A stretch of 64,000 nucleotides of DNA from Hufsiella ginkgonis (GCF_009834915.1 NZ_WVHS01000004.1:124001-188000); one strand, 5' to 3'; positions 1 to 8,531 are shown, counted from the first letter of the stretch. Made by a program: numbers and translations. Notes: generated by a model from the letters alone, not told the origin.

Positions 1-149
1 AGCGATCGGTGAATCGTGGCAATGGCTTCCTGCTCATCTGCCTTTCCATACATGTCGCCTTCTTCAAAGCCGGTCATACCCATGCAACCCAAACCTATGT
101 TCGGAACGATCAGGCCTTGACTGCCTAATGTTACTTTCCTTATTTCCAT
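1..149 (-). CDS. Aldo/keto reductase, N-terminal fragment cut by the window edge
   Basis: The first 49 codons read leftward from an ATG at 149 and run off the window. The fragment contains VPNIGLGCMGMT, the N-terminal signature of aldo/keto reductases that act like the IolS/YajO branch: the opening strand of the TIM barrel and the glycine-rich turn near the NADP-binding face. Catalytic Tyr, Lys and His lie outside the window, so activity cannot be judged. It has no gene upstream within 500 bases. A pair of direct repeats at 197-227 lies just upstream and may be its operator. Family assignment is good; substrate is unknown. Confidence 0.8.
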   Translation of the reverse strand, partial: MEIRKVTLGSQGLIVPNIGLGCMGMTGFEEGDMYGKADEQEAIATIHRS

Positions 150-196
150 ATTACTGTTTTTATCACATCAAAGTTCGGTAACACGAGCAAGATGGC

Positions 197-227
197 TGTA
201 TGCAAAGCCCGGAAGCATGTATGCAAA
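197..227. promoter_or_regulatory. Direct repeat TGTATGCAAA, two copies 21 bp apart
   Basis: The 10-mer TGTATGCAAA occurs exactly at 197-206 and 218-227, so the copies sit 21 bp apart on the same face of the helix. They lie 48-78 bp upstream of the aldo/keto reductase start. AraC-family activators bind half-sites with this spacing, and such reductases are often controlled by them; that link is inference. Confidence 0.35.
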
Positions 228-550
228 TCGAGGGTATGTTAACGCGATGGTGGATAATTCCTCCCCGTTAGCCGTGATCATGGCAGGATTGCTGGCAGGC
301 AGCCATTGTTTTAACAGAAGCCAACCTACGTTGTAAGTGAATATTTCGAAAGGTATTGATCGTTGTATCTGTCAGAACATAAATAGCGTTCTATGGATCG
401 CATTTTTAAACCGTTTTGGGATCAAGGTGAATTTCTGGGAGTAGATTTGGCTGTCAGCTATGAGCATTCAGCCTGTAAGTATACCTCATAAGATAAGTAA
501 TTGACGTTGACCTATTTCTGAGTAGTATTCCAGGTTTGACAGTGTAATTA
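228..550. other. Intergenic stretch with no recognisable gene
   Basis: The gap between the aldo/keto reductase and the tRNA terminator holds no open frame above 60 codons and no recognisable RNA fold. Short open frames here (for example from the ATG near 249) resemble nothing I know. Its right part carries loose copies of the AGCTGATAGC-like repeat. Confidence 0.5.
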
Positions 551-577
551 AAGCTGATCGCTGAAAGCTAATAGCTC
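551..577. repeat. Degenerate AGCTGATAGC-type repeat, short copy
   Basis: Here AGCTGATCGCTGAAAGCTAA is followed by another TAGCT unit; it is a diverged form of the 10-mer family that makes longer tracts at 6476-6607 and 48871-48949. A related scrap, GCTGTCAGCTATGAGC, is at about 452-467. Confidence 0.5.
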
Positions 578-625
578 CCAAACTTTTAAGCCTGATCCCC
601 GTTTTGAATCACTTTTGGAGTTACT

Positions 626-658
626 AAAAAAAGGCACTTACCAGTATATGTAAGTGCC
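626..658 (-). terminator. Intrinsic terminator of the tRNA-Ala transcript
   Basis: A perfect 9-bp stem (GGCACTTAC at 633-641 with GTAAGTGCC at 650-658) is followed, in the leftward direction, by a seven-T tract (A-run 626-632). It starts 13 bases after the 3' end of the leftward tRNA. Confidence 0.8.
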
Positions 659-670
659 TAATTACCAGTG

Positions 671-744
<74 letters not shown>

Positions 745-851
745 GGTTGGGGTGCAAAACTACCAAAACTTCTGATACCCGCAAAAAAGATTGAAAATTT
801 AGTAGCGGCCCGTAATTTGCTTTATAAAAGTACAAGCATAAAGCACATCCT

Positions 852-1034
852 ATGATTATTCGTTTACAAAATCCCTTCAACGCTCTTAGCAGGCCAAAAA
901 CTCATCAAATTGAGGTAGAAAAGGCGCCTTTGTCTGCCGAAGAGCGGGTAAAATCAGATCGCCTTGTAACTGTGCTGCTGTTAACGCTGGTATTGGTGGG
1001 AACAGTGGTGTATCAAATATTATACTCCTTGTAG
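852..1034 (+). CDS. Small hypothetical protein with one C-terminal membrane segment
   Basis: A 60-residue open frame with a basic, hydrophilic N-terminal half and one hydrophobic helix at about residues 39-57 (LVTVLLLTLVLVGTVVY) that ends three residues before the stop. It would be a tail-anchored or single-pass inner-membrane protein. I do not recognise a family. It stands alone between the tRNA and a convergent small gene, with a possible -7-like TAATTTG upstream near 816. Support for its being a gene is the ordinary codon use and the clean membrane segment; no function can be given. Confidence 0.5.
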   Translation: MIIRLQNPFNALSRPKTHQIEVEKAPLSAEERVKSDRLVTVLLLTLVLVGTVVYQILYSL

Positions 1035-1042
1035 GTTTTTCC

Positions 1043-1270
1043 TTACACTCTGTATCTCAGTGATATAGAGTTACCGATAGCTTTGATCGCCTCCCCTAGT
1101 ATCGAAGCTGCACCATCCTTTTGGATCCAGCCGTGTTTTTCTTTACAAAGCGTCACTGTTCCTTCAGGTACAAGCACCTGCAGTTCAGGGACGTCTCCTG
1201 TTAAGTTGGCCTGTACGATGCGGTATTGGTAACGTGACTGGTTAAATGTGACGGTAAAGATCTGCCCCAT
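1043..1270 (-). CDS. Hypothetical small protein, 75 residues
   Basis: The ATG at 1270 is preferred over a TTG nine codons upstream. The product is small, soluble, begins MGQIFTVTFNQ and has alternating hydrophobic residues suggesting a beta-rich fold; no signal peptide or membrane helix is visible. I do not recognise the family. It converges on the small membrane protein gene, with 8 bases between stops. A hairpin with a T-tract sits in its upstream leader at 1311-1347 and could either end the lpxB transcript or attenuate this gene. Confidence 0.5.
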   Translation of the reverse strand: MGQIFTVTFNQSRYQYRIVQANLTGDVPELQVLVPEGTVTLCKEKHGWIQKDGAASILGEAIKAIGNSISLRYRV

Positions 1271-1310
1271 AAGTTTTAGGTTTATGACTGTGAACAATAA
1301 AAAGTACTGA

Positions 1311-1347
1311 TTGTTTTAAAAAGAAAAGCTCCTGATGGGCAGGAGCT
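1311..1347 (-). terminator. Hairpin plus T-tract, terminator or attenuator
   Basis: AGCTCCTG (1327-1334) pairs with CAGGAGCT (1340-1347) across a 5-base loop and is followed leftward by TTTTCTTTTT. It lies 220 bases after the lpxB stop and 41 bases before the ORF at 1270, so it probably terminates the surE-lpxB transcript. The AT-rich stretch 1380-1560 contains a perfect leftward TAnnTTTG (TACATTTG at 1412-1419) that may be the promoter of the small gene, which would make the hairpin part of its leader. Confidence 0.55.
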
Positions 1348-1567
1348 AATCAAACTAACCAATTATAAACCTAATTAAGGGAATTTCTTACTATATATTT
1401 AAAAAGATATACAAATGTAGCTAAAACGATCACATTTCTTTCAGCTAAATGTAATATTATTAAAATAATATCAATACACATGCCAAAATCAAGCGAAATC
1501 GAAATTTAATAATCGTTTTAGCCAAATAAAAATTCAAAAGCCGGTGCAATTAAGCGCGTATTTTATC

Positions 1568-2677
1568 TTATTTAGCCAAGTATTGCGCCATAAGTGTGGC
1601 CGCGTGGGCAGAAGCGCCCGGTTTTCCCATCAAATTTGCCAGTTCCTTGTATTCCGCTAACATTTTTATGCGTGAAGGCTCATTTTTTAATAGTTTCTTC
1701 ATCTCTGCGGCAATTGCTGACGGGTTACAGTCTCCCTGGATCAGTTCTTTTACAACTTCGCGGTCCATAATGAGATTAACCAGGGAAATAAATCGTGTGC
1801 GTATCAAAAAACGGGCAATTCCAATGGTCAGGCTGTTGCCTTTATAGACCACTACCTGCGGAACTTTTAGCAGGGCGGTTTCCAGCGTGGCTGTCCCTGA
1901 AGTTACCAGGGCACATTCGGCATGGCTGAGCAGGTCGTAGGTATGATCGAAAACCACGGGGATGCTGGCGTCACCCATGTATTGAAGGTAATATTCCCGG
2001 TTAAAATTTGGTGCCCCGGCTATCACTGGCCGGTACCCGGGAAATTGCCTGGCAGCCCCGATCATATCCGGCAGGATCCGGCTGATCTCCTGCTTCCTGC
2101 TTCCCGGGAGGAGCGCGATAACGGGATGGCCTTCCAGCTTATTTTCTTCCCTGAAATTTTGCTGCGGCACATGTGATGCGATGGCGTCGAGCAGCGGATT
2201 ACCGATATAATCGACCTCCATTCCCCATTTACGGTAAAAGTCCACTTCAAACGGAAGAATGCAGAACATGCGGTCGACTAAGCGTTTGATCCTCAGCACG
2301 CGTTTTTGGTTCCAGGCCCATACTTTAGGTGAAATATAATAGAACACCGGGATCTTATGTGCTTTTGCGAACCCTGCCACCTGCAGGTTAAAGCCCGGGA
2401 AATCCACCAGGATAAGCACATCCGGCTGGTATGCCAGGAGGTCTTTCTTAGCCAGTTTCAGATTTTTGGCGATCGTATTCAGGTTCGTTATTACCTCTAC
2501 AAATCCCATAAACGCCATACCTGAGATATGCAGCACCAATTCGCCGCCTTCTGCCTTCATCTTATCACCGCCGAAATACCTGAAAGAAGCCCCGGGGTCC
2601 TCTTTCTTCAGGGCGGCCATCAGGTTTGCACCGTGCAGGTCACCTGACGCTTCACCAGCGATGAGATAGTATTTCAT
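1568..2677 (-). CDS. lpxB: Lipid-A-disaccharide synthase
   Basis: LpxB transfers 2,3-diacylglucosamine 1-phosphate from UDP-2,3-diacylglucosamine to form the disaccharide of lipid A at the inner face of the cytoplasmic membrane. The protein has 369 residues, the usual length of this GT19 family. The N-terminal IAGEASGDLHGANLM is the family signature, with PDVLILVDFPGFN and the YYISPKVWAW segment further on and the GSRKQEI nucleotide-sugar motif near residue 195. It starts 2 bases after the surE stop, so the two are cotranscribed. Assignment is firm; an outer membrane with lipid A is implied. Confidence 0.97.
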   Translation of the reverse strand: MKYYLIAGEASGDLHGANLMAALKKEDPGASFRYFGGDKMKAEGGELVLHISGMAFMGFVEVITNLNTIAKNLKLAKKDLLAYQPDVLILVDFPGFNLQVAGFAKAHKIPVFYYISPKVWAWNQKRVLRIKRLVDRMFCILPFEVDFYRKWGMEVDYIGNPLLDAIASHVPQQNFREENKLEGHPVIALLPGSRKQEISRILPDMIGAARQFPGYRPVIAGAPNFNREYYLQYMGDASIPVVFDHTYDLLSHAECALVTSGTATLETALLKVPQVVVYKGNSLTIGIARFLIRTRFISLVNLIMDREVVKELIQGDCNPSAIAAEMKKLLKNEPSRIKMLAEYKELANLMGKPGASAHAATLMAQYLAK

Positions 2678-2679
2678 GA

Positions 2680-3450
2680 TCAGTTAAACTTCCAGGAGTT
2701 TAGTATGGTGATGGCGTGGTGTGCCGTGAGGTCAAACTGCACCGGGACGACCGATGCGAAATGATGGTCGAGTGCCCACACGTCGGTATCCTCTCCGTTG
2801 TCATTGGCCTGGAACTTACCGGTAAGCCAGTAGTAGTTCCGGTTGTGCGGGTCCTGGCGCTCATCAAATTCTTCCGCGTATTTGGCATTTGCCTGCCGGC
2901 AGATCTTGATCCCTTTGATCGTGGTCACCTTGGGAAAATTCACGTTGAGCAGTGTCCCGATGGGCAGGCCATGTTCGAGTACCAACTCAGCGGTTTTCTT
3001 CACCCAGGGCAGGCACTGCGAAAAATCGGCATCATAGGTAAAATCATCGTAGGAATACCCGATGGAAGGAATGCTTTCGATAGCGCCTTCTACCGCGGCA
3101 GACATGGTGCCGGAGTAGATCACGTTAATGGAATGGTTCAGACCGTGGTTGATGCCCGATACGCACAGGTCAGGCTTACGACCTTTAAACACCTGGTTAA
3201 CCGCAAGCTTTACACAATCGGCAGGGGTACCGGAGGTTTTATACATTTCTACGTCGGGGTAGATATTCACCTTATCCAGGCGAAGCGGTTTGGCAATGGT
3301 GATGGCGTGCCCCATGCCCGATTGTGGTCCGTCTGGCGCCACTACCACTACCTTGCCGAGGGTTTTCATCACCCCGATGAGTGCGCGGATACCTGGTGCG
3401 TCGATGCCATCGTCATTCACTACCAGTATGTTGGGTTTTTCCTTTTTCAT
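2680..3450 (-). CDS. surE: 5'/3'-nucleotidase SurE
   Basis: SurE is a metal-dependent phosphatase that dephosphorylates nucleoside monophosphates. The 256-residue protein opens with ILVVNDDGIDAPGI, which carries the two metal-binding aspartates; the third ligand region is SGMGHAIT, and the SGINHG motif holds the asparagine ligand. Length is normal. It is first in a two-gene leftward unit with lpxB. A promoter-like pair (TTTC, 20 bp, TATTTTCG) ends only 5 bases before its ATG, so the message may be leaderless. Confidence 0.96.
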   Translation of the reverse strand: MKKEKPNILVVNDDGIDAPGIRALIGVMKTLGKVVVVAPDGPQSGMGHAITIAKPLRLDKVNIYPDVEMYKTSGTPADCVKLAVNQVFKGRKPDLCVSGINHGLNHSINVIYSGTMSAAVEGAIESIPSIGYSYDDFTYDADFSQCLPWVKKTAELVLEHGLPIGTLLNVNFPKVTTIKGIKICRQANAKYAEEFDERQDPHNRNYYWLTGKFQANDNGEDTDVWALDHHFASVVPVQFDLTAHHAITILNSWKFN

Positions 3451-3455
3451 CGGGA

Positions 3456-3487
3456 CGAAAATACAGGTTAAAGATGAAAGAGGGAAA
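3456..3487 (-). promoter_or_regulatory. Candidate surE promoter, start codon very close
   Basis: Leftward reading gives TTTC (3484-3487), a 20-bp spacer and TATTTTCG (3456-3463); each box is one base from the Bacteroidota consensus TTTG/TAnnTTTG. The ATG of surE begins 5 bases after the second box, which leaves almost no leader. Confidence 0.35.
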
Positions 3488-3505
3488 TAGGTAACGGCAT
3501 AGAAA

Positions 3506-3561
3506 GCAGAAAGCCCAAAGTATAGCGCACTTTACAATGCTTTATACTTTGAGCTTTCTGC
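3506..3561. repeat. Long imperfect inverted repeat
   Basis: GCAGAAAGC plus CAAAGTATA on the left pair with TATACTTTG plus GCTTTCTGC on the right: 18 pairs with one mismatch and an 18-base loop. It lies between the CsbD-like gene and the surE promoter. No T-tract follows on either strand, so it is not a classic terminator; it may block transcripts by structure or protect the 3' end of the CsbD message. Confidence 0.6.
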
Positions 3562-3573
3562 CTGGAGCTTAAG

Positions 3574-3759
3574 TTACAGGCTTTTCAGCCAGTCGATCAC
3601 TTCGTCCCGGGTCTTACCGGTCTTCTGCTGCAGCCGTCCGTATAATTCGTCATCCTTCCCTTCTTCGTGCTGCAGATCGTCGTCCGTGAAATCACCGTAT
3701 GCCTGTTTAACTTTGCCTTTCAGCTCGTTCCATTTGCCTTTCAATTCTAACTTATCCAT
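3574..3759 (-). CDS. CsbD family stress-response protein
   Basis: A 61-residue, highly charged soluble protein beginning [29 protein letters not shown], the pattern of the CsbD family (general stress proteins with no known enzymatic role). The family pattern starts at this ATG, so I use 3759 and not the ATG nine codons upstream. It is a single gene, 26 bases downstream of the end of the CsbD-side gap and followed by the inverted repeat at 3506-3561. Family call is strong; function in the cell is unresolved for the whole family. Confidence 0.88.
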   Translation of the reverse strand: MDKLELKGKWNELKGKVKQAYGDFTDDDLQHEEGKDDELYGRLQQKTGKTRDEVIDWLKSL

Positions 3760-3812
3760 GGTTTTCTGTTTTAATACCAAACGCATGGGCTGGTGAAAGG
3801 TTTATTTTATCA

Positions 3813-6386
3813 TTATTTCGGATCCAGCGTCTCTGTGATCCTGTCTGAAAGATCCTGGAGATGATAGCTGGTCATTGAGTCGGTTGTTGCAGGCAGCGCC
3901 GATTTTACCAGCGCATTCACTGATCTTAACTGTGCCTTAGCCACAGATTTCACGTCATTTGGCAGGGACGCTTGTTCCGCACCACCACCGCGACGTCCGG
4001 CGCCAGCCGGGATCACCGCCGCCGCTGCAGGTGCTGCCGGGGGTTTCACCAATTCGATCAGCTGCTCCACATAGATTTTCTGCAGGTTTCGGCGATACAC
4101 GTCAACCGGCTTATTCGCTTTCAGTTCGCTGAATACAGACCCTTGGATATCAGTAAAAAAGTCTGTGATCTTAAATGCTTTGTCGCCATCCTGTGCTTCG
4201 CCGGCAATCAGTTTCGACAGGGTATTGCTGCTGAACAGGCGGTTCAGGGTAGTTTCCTGCATTCTTCCGATCACCTGGAGGGAATTGCCCCCGGTGTTGT
4301 CCAGGATAGGCTGATTGATCAGCCAGGTCGGCGTAGTGAACAGGTTCGCCTCAAGAAACGCCAGCGCTTCTTTCTGGGTGGCGGCAGGTGTGCGCTCATA
4401 GACCGGGCCTGTTTGTTCTACCGTTTTCGGGTTTTCGTAAATGCCGCCGATATTTTTGGATACGTGTCCCAGGTAACGGCCAAACTGCGTAGTGATCTGT
4501 CCGTACATGTTCTCGAGGTCATCGTACCCCTCGTTGGCATTTTTTGTCCATTCAGGCAAACTGGCCAGGATGCGCTTCAGGTTCCTGATGCCGTATTCGC
4601 TGGCCTTCATGGCATTGTCAGACAAATCTTCGTTCTGCGAGTGCGGGTCGTCAGGATTGCTTTCGGTGCCAAAGAATAACCGGCGGTCTTTCAAACGCTC
4701 AACGGCAAGCTTGTTTAGGGCAGAAATTTCGGCATCTGCGCTTTTATATTCAGGCAACAGCCTATATCCCCATTCGATGGCCCATTTATCATAATCGCCG
4801 ATGCGCGGGTAGATCCCTTTAGGCGTAATGTTATCTTCAGGCTGCGCTACGTAGTTAAAGCGGGCATAATCCATAATTGACGGAGTATGGCCATTAGCTT
4901 CAACCCATGCCTTGTTGCGGAGGTTTTCGGTAGGTACCGTAGAGCTGGAACCGTAGTTGTGACGTAGCCCAAGGGTATGGCCCACCTCGTGCGAAGACAC
5001 GAAACGGATCAGGTCGCCCATCAGTTCGTCGCTGAATTCCATTTTCCGGGCACGCGGGTCTATGGCCGCAGCTTGGGTAAAGTACCAGTCGTGTACCAGT
5101 TTTTGCACGTTATGGAACCAGTTGATATGGCTTTCCATGATCTCGCCGCTGCGCGGATCTGCGATACTCGGACCGCTTGCATTGGCTATCTCCGAAGGCT
5201 TGTACACGATGGCCGAGTGACCTGCATCGTCAAGGCTCCAGGTAGAATCCTCTTTCGCGGTAGGTGCCATCTTGCCGATAATGGCATTTTTAAAGCCGGC
5301 TTTCTCGAAGGCTTTCTGCCAGTCGTTCACACCGGCGATGAGGTATGGCACCCATTTTTTCGGGGTGGCAGGATCGATATAAAACACGATCGGTTTCATC
5401 GGCTCCACCAGCTCTCCCCTGCGATATTTGGCCATGTCGGCAGGTTTTGGCTCCAATCTCCATCTTTTAATGATCTGTACTTCTTTGATCCCCTGCGGGT
5501 TAAGATCGAAATCGGTATAGCCGACCGCGAAAAATCCTACACGCTGATCGAAATAACGCGGCTGCATTGGCTTTTTAGGCAGGACCACGAGCGAGGTGTT
5601 CAGCTCGACCGTAGCAGATCCGTTGTTGCCACCACCGCCGCCGCCAGCCGGCGCACCACCGCCGAAGCCTGTTTGCGCAGCTGTTAACGTGTAAGTTTTA
5701 ACCGTGGTGATCTCGATATTGGTTGGAAAGCTGCGCACATTTTCGATGTAGCTGCGGTCGGCCAGCAGGTTACCCAGGCGGAAGCCTGATTTCGCCTGGG
5801 CCGAGCCGAAGAAGAAAACTTCGCTGTCGCCATTGATATAATCCGTTACGTCGATCACGCTGCCTTTACCGCCCTCTGCATAGGCAGCCACGTTAAATGC
5901 CGCAGATATCGCCTGGATATTCGAGCGCTGTACCGCCTGGTACATCGACTTGGTGCTATCAGGACTGTATGTGCGGTAAGATACCTTACGCATGAAAATC
6001 CGGTTAGCCGGGCCCTTTTCGAACCGGATCACGGAACTCCCGATCTGGTCGCCGGCATATCCTGAAGCCGCCCGCACCTCAGCGCCAGCTTTGGAGATCC
6101 TGCTTACTACCAGGATCTCACGGCCTAACACACTGTCGGCGATCTCGAAATAATACTTATCGTCTACCTTATGGGTGGTAAAAAGGCCTTTGCGGGTCAG
6201 CGCCTTGTCGGTGATCACCGATTTGTAAGGTCTTGGCTGTGCACGCTGGGCTGCCGCTCCAGGGAACCCGCCCGGAATTGCAGGTCTGCCCACGGAATCC
6301 GTTGAAGCCGGCTGCCGGCGATTCTGCGCGCTGGCAGTACCCGCCACTGCCAAAAGCAACAGGGATGAAAGTAAAAGTTTGTTCAT
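3813..6386 (-). CDS. Secreted zinc-dependent metalloprotease (DUF5117/DUF5118 type)
   Basis: An 857-residue exported protein with a signal peptide (residues 1-20, cleavage near ASA-Q). The extended metzincin zinc motif HEVGHTLGLRH lies at residues 466-476, with Glu467 as catalytic base and three His ligands, and the Met-turn SIMDY follows at 503-507. The N-terminal part (about 50-200) and the region before the zinc site match the DUF5118/DUF5117 layout of Bacteroidota metalloproteases. A glycine-rich linker is at about 240-255 and a Pro/Ala-rich loop near 790. It is a single gene with its own promoter-like boxes. Substrate is unknown; a periplasmic or surface protease role is inferred. Confidence 0.93.
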   Translation of the reverse strand: MNKLLLSSLLLLAVAGTASAQNRRQPASTDSVGRPAIPGGFPGAAAQRAQPRPYKSVITDKALTRKGLFTTHKVDDKYYFEIADSVLGREILVVSRISKAGAEVRAASGYAGDQIGSSVIRFEKGPANRIFMRKVSYRTYSPDSTKSMYQAVQRSNIQAISAAFNVAAYAEGGKGSVIDVTDYINGDSEVFFFGSAQAKSGFRLGNLLADRSYIENVRSFPTNIEITTVKTYTLTAAQTGFGGGAPAGGGGGGNNGSATVELNTSLVVLPKKPMQPRYFDQRVGFFAVGYTDFDLNPQGIKEVQIIKRWRLEPKPADMAKYRRGELVEPMKPIVFYIDPATPKKWVPYLIAGVNDWQKAFEKAGFKNAIIGKMAPTAKEDSTWSLDDAGHSAIVYKPSEIANASGPSIADPRSGEIMESHINWFHNVQKLVHDWYFTQAAAIDPRARKMEFSDELMGDLIRFVSSHEVGHTLGLRHNYGSSSTVPTENLRNKAWVEANGHTPSIMDYARFNYVAQPEDNITPKGIYPRIGDYDKWAIEWGYRLLPEYKSADAEISALNKLAVERLKDRRLFFGTESNPDDPHSQNEDLSDNAMKASEYGIRNLKRILASLPEWTKNANEGYDDLENMYGQITTQFGRYLGHVSKNIGGIYENPKTVEQTGPVYERTPAATQKEALAFLEANLFTTPTWLINQPILDNTGGNSLQVIGRMQETTLNRLFSSNTLSKLIAGEAQDGDKAFKITDFFTDIQGSVFSELKANKPVDVYRRNLQKIYVEQLIELVKPPAAPAAAAVIPAGAGRRGGGAEQASLPNDVKSVAKAQLRSVNALVKSALPATTDSMTSYHLQDLSDRITETLDPK

Positions 6387-6422
6387 TCTGATTATTTTAA
6401 TGATTTTTTAATAATAGGAAGT

Positions 6423-6454
6423 CCAAGATAGGGTTTATGGACGGAGGAGGGAAA
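6423..6454 (-). promoter_or_regulatory. Candidate promoter of the metalloprotease gene
   Basis: TTTC (6451-6454), 20-bp spacer, TATCTTGG (6423-6430) read leftward; both boxes are one base off consensus. The start codon is 37 bases downstream. Confidence 0.4.
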
Positions 6455-6475
6455 GAATAACTAAGAAATTACAAT

Positions 6476-6607
6476 GAGTTGTCAGTTATCAGTTGTCAGT
6501 TATTAGTGGCCAGTCTTATCCTTGGTAAATGTTTTAACACAAGGGACAGGAGCTGAAAGCTGATAGCTAACGGCTGATAGCTGATAGCTAATGACTGATA
6601 CCTGATC
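6476..6607. repeat. Tract of degenerate GTTATCAGTT and AGCTGATAGC units
   Basis: The left part (about 6478-6510) repeats variants of AGTTATCAGTTGTC; the right part (6551-6607) repeats AGCTGATAGCTAA, GGCTGATAGCTGATAG and GACTGATACC. Units are about 7-10 bases and drift rather than copy exactly. The tract runs right into the stop codon of acs, whose TGA is the first repeat-like TGATCAGG on the other strand. The same family recurs at 551-577 and 48871-48949. Confidence 0.7.
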
Positions 6608-8531
6608 ACGATTGCGCTTTCAGTTTCGTAGCGCCGGTCATGATCTCCTCCACCACGGCCGGATCGAGCAGCGTGGAGGTATCGCCCAGGTTACCGGTAT
6701 CGCCCTCGGCTATTTTACGGAGAATGCGGCGCATGATCTTACCGGAGCGCGTTTTGGGAAGGCCAGACACGAACTGGATCTTGTCCGGTTTGGCAATCGG
6801 GCCGATGATCCTGGAAACGGTCATCACGATATCTTTGCGGGTTACCTCTTCGTTCTCGTGTTTATCCGGGCAAACCACGTACGCATATACGCCCTGCCCC
6901 TTAATGTCGTGCGGGTAGCCTACCACCGCCGATTCGACTACGCTGGAATGCATATTAATCGCGTTCTCCACTTCGGCAGTGCCGATGCGGTGTCCCGAAA
7001 CGTTGAGCACATCGTCAACTCTTCCGGTGATCCGGTAATAGCCATCGTCGTCGCGCAGGCAGCCGTCGCCGGTAAAGTACAGGTTCTCGTAAGTGGAGAA
7101 ATACGTTTTCTTGCAGCGTTCGTGGTCGCCGTAGGTAGTGCGGATCATTCCCGGCCACGGGAACTTAATGCAAAGGTTACCGTTAACACCGTTGCCGGCG
7201 ATCTCCACGCCGTTTTCATCGACCAGTATCGGTTGAATGCCAGGTAGCGGCAACGTAGCGAATCCCGGTTTTGTGGTGGTAACGCCGGCAATCGGGGAGA
7301 TCATGATCCCGCCCGTCTCTGTTTGCCACCAGGTGTCTACAATGGGGCATTTGCCGCCGCCGATCTGCTCATCAAACCAGTGCCATGCTTCCTCGTTGAT
7401 AGGCTCACCTACCGACCCAAGCTTTTTAAGGGAACTGAGGTCCTTCCCCATTACGGGGCCGGTACCAAAGCCCATAAGCGACCGGATGGCCGTGGGCGCT
7501 GTGTACAGGATATTCACTTTGTACTGTGCTACAATATTCCAGAGTCTTCCGGCATCGGGCCAGGTGGGCACACCTTCGAACATCAGCGTAGTAGCGCCCT
7601 GTGACAGGGGGCCGTACAATATATAGGTATGCCCCGTGATCCAGCCGATATCTGCGGTGCAGAAATAAATTTCACCCGGGTTATAATCAAACACATTGGC
7701 GAAGGTATAGCCTGCATATACCATGTACCCGCCGCAGGTGTGCACCACCCCCTTCGGCTTGCCGGTGGAACCGGAGGTGTACAGGATGAATAACATATCT
7801 TCGGCATCCATCTCCTCGGGCGTACATACGGGATTGCCCTTGGTTTCCACTTTCCGGATCTCGTCTTCCCACCATACATCGCGGCCCTTAAGCATCGATA
7901 CCGGCGTACGGCTGCGGGTAAGCACGATCACTCTTTTCACTGTAGCACATTGAACCAGCGCATCGTCGATCACCGATTTTAACGGGATATCTTTCGGTCC
8001 GCGGAAACCGCCATCAGCCGTAATCACCAGCGAGCAGGAGGCATCCTGGATCCTGTCGGCGATGGATTGGGCCGAAAAGCCGCCGAACACCACCGAGTGA
8101 ATGGCGCCGATCCGGGCACAGGCCAGCACGGCGATCGCCAGTTCGGGGATCATCGGCATATAAATACAGACGCGGTCGCCTTTCTGAACGCCATTATTTT
8201 TCAGCACATTAGAGAACTGGCAAACCTTGTCGTAAAGCTGGCGGTACGTTAACACGCGATGGTCTTCCTCCGGGTCGTTGGGCTCCCAGATGATCGCGGG
8301 CTTATCGCCCAGCGTTTCCAGGTGGCGGTCGAGGCAGTTCTCGGTAATATTTAGCTTAGCGCCTTCAAACCAGCGGATCTCCGGGTCAGTGAAATTCCAA
8401 TTAAGCACCCGGTCCCAGGGCTTACGCCACTGGAAATTACCCGCTATCTCCTCCCAGAATTTTTCGGGCTGCGTAACACTGTAATTGTATTTCTCTTTGT
8501 AATCTTCAAAGGATGTAGTCCGTAGGTTCAT
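6606..8531 (-). CDS. acs: Acetyl-CoA synthetase (acetate-CoA ligase)
   Basis: Activates acetate to acetyl-CoA by way of acetyl-AMP in the cytoplasm. The 641-residue protein has the N-terminal ACAS domain (about 1-60), the AMP-binding P-loop YTSGSTGKPKG at 251-261, the DTWWQTETGG motif, and the C-terminal PKTRSGKIMRR with Lys598, the lysine needed for adenylation and the usual site of regulatory acetylation. It is the last gene of a leftward unit DUF485-actP-acs, 37 bases after actP, which fits acetate uptake followed by activation. The downstream side is a repeat tract that touches its stop codon. Confidence 0.97.
   Translation of the reverse strand: MNLRTTSFEDYKEKYNYSVTQPEKFWEEIAGNFQWRKPWDRVLNWNFTDPEIRWFEGAKLNITENCLDRHLETLGDKPAIIWEPNDPEEDHRVLTYRQLYDKVCQFSNVLKNNGVQKGDRVCIYMPMIPELAIAVLACARIGAIHSVVFGGFSAQSIADRIQDASCSLVITADGGFRGPKDIPLKSVIDDALVQCATVKRVIVLTRSRTPVSMLKGRDVWWEDEIRKVETKGNPVCTPEEMDAEDMLFILYTSGSTGKPKGVVHTCGGYMVYAGYTFANVFDYNPGEIYFCTADIGWITGHTYILYGPLSQGATTLMFEGVPTWPDAGRLWNIVAQYKVNILYTAPTAIRSLMGFGTGPVMGKDLSSLKKLGSVGEPINEEAWHWFDEQIGGGKCPIVDTWWQTETGGIMISPIAGVTTTKPGFATLPLPGIQPILVDENGVEIAGNGVNGNLCIKFPWPGMIRTTYGDHERCKKTYFSTYENLYFTGDGCLRDDDGYYRITGRVDDVLNVSGHRIGTAEVENAINMHSSVVESAVVGYPHDIKGQGVYAYVVCPDKHENEEVTRKDIVMTVSRIIGPIAKPDKIQFVSGLPKTRSGKIMRRILRKIAEGDTGNLGDTSTLLDPAVVEEIMTGATKLKAQS

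Noticed and set aside
2716-3471. 251-codon frame opposite surE
   Set aside because: surE is unambiguous on the other strand with motifs and length; the opposite frame has no family features.
6476-6607. CRISPR array interpretation of the repeat tract
   Set aside because: Units are 7-10 bases, drift in sequence and have no spacers of constant length; no cas gene is present.
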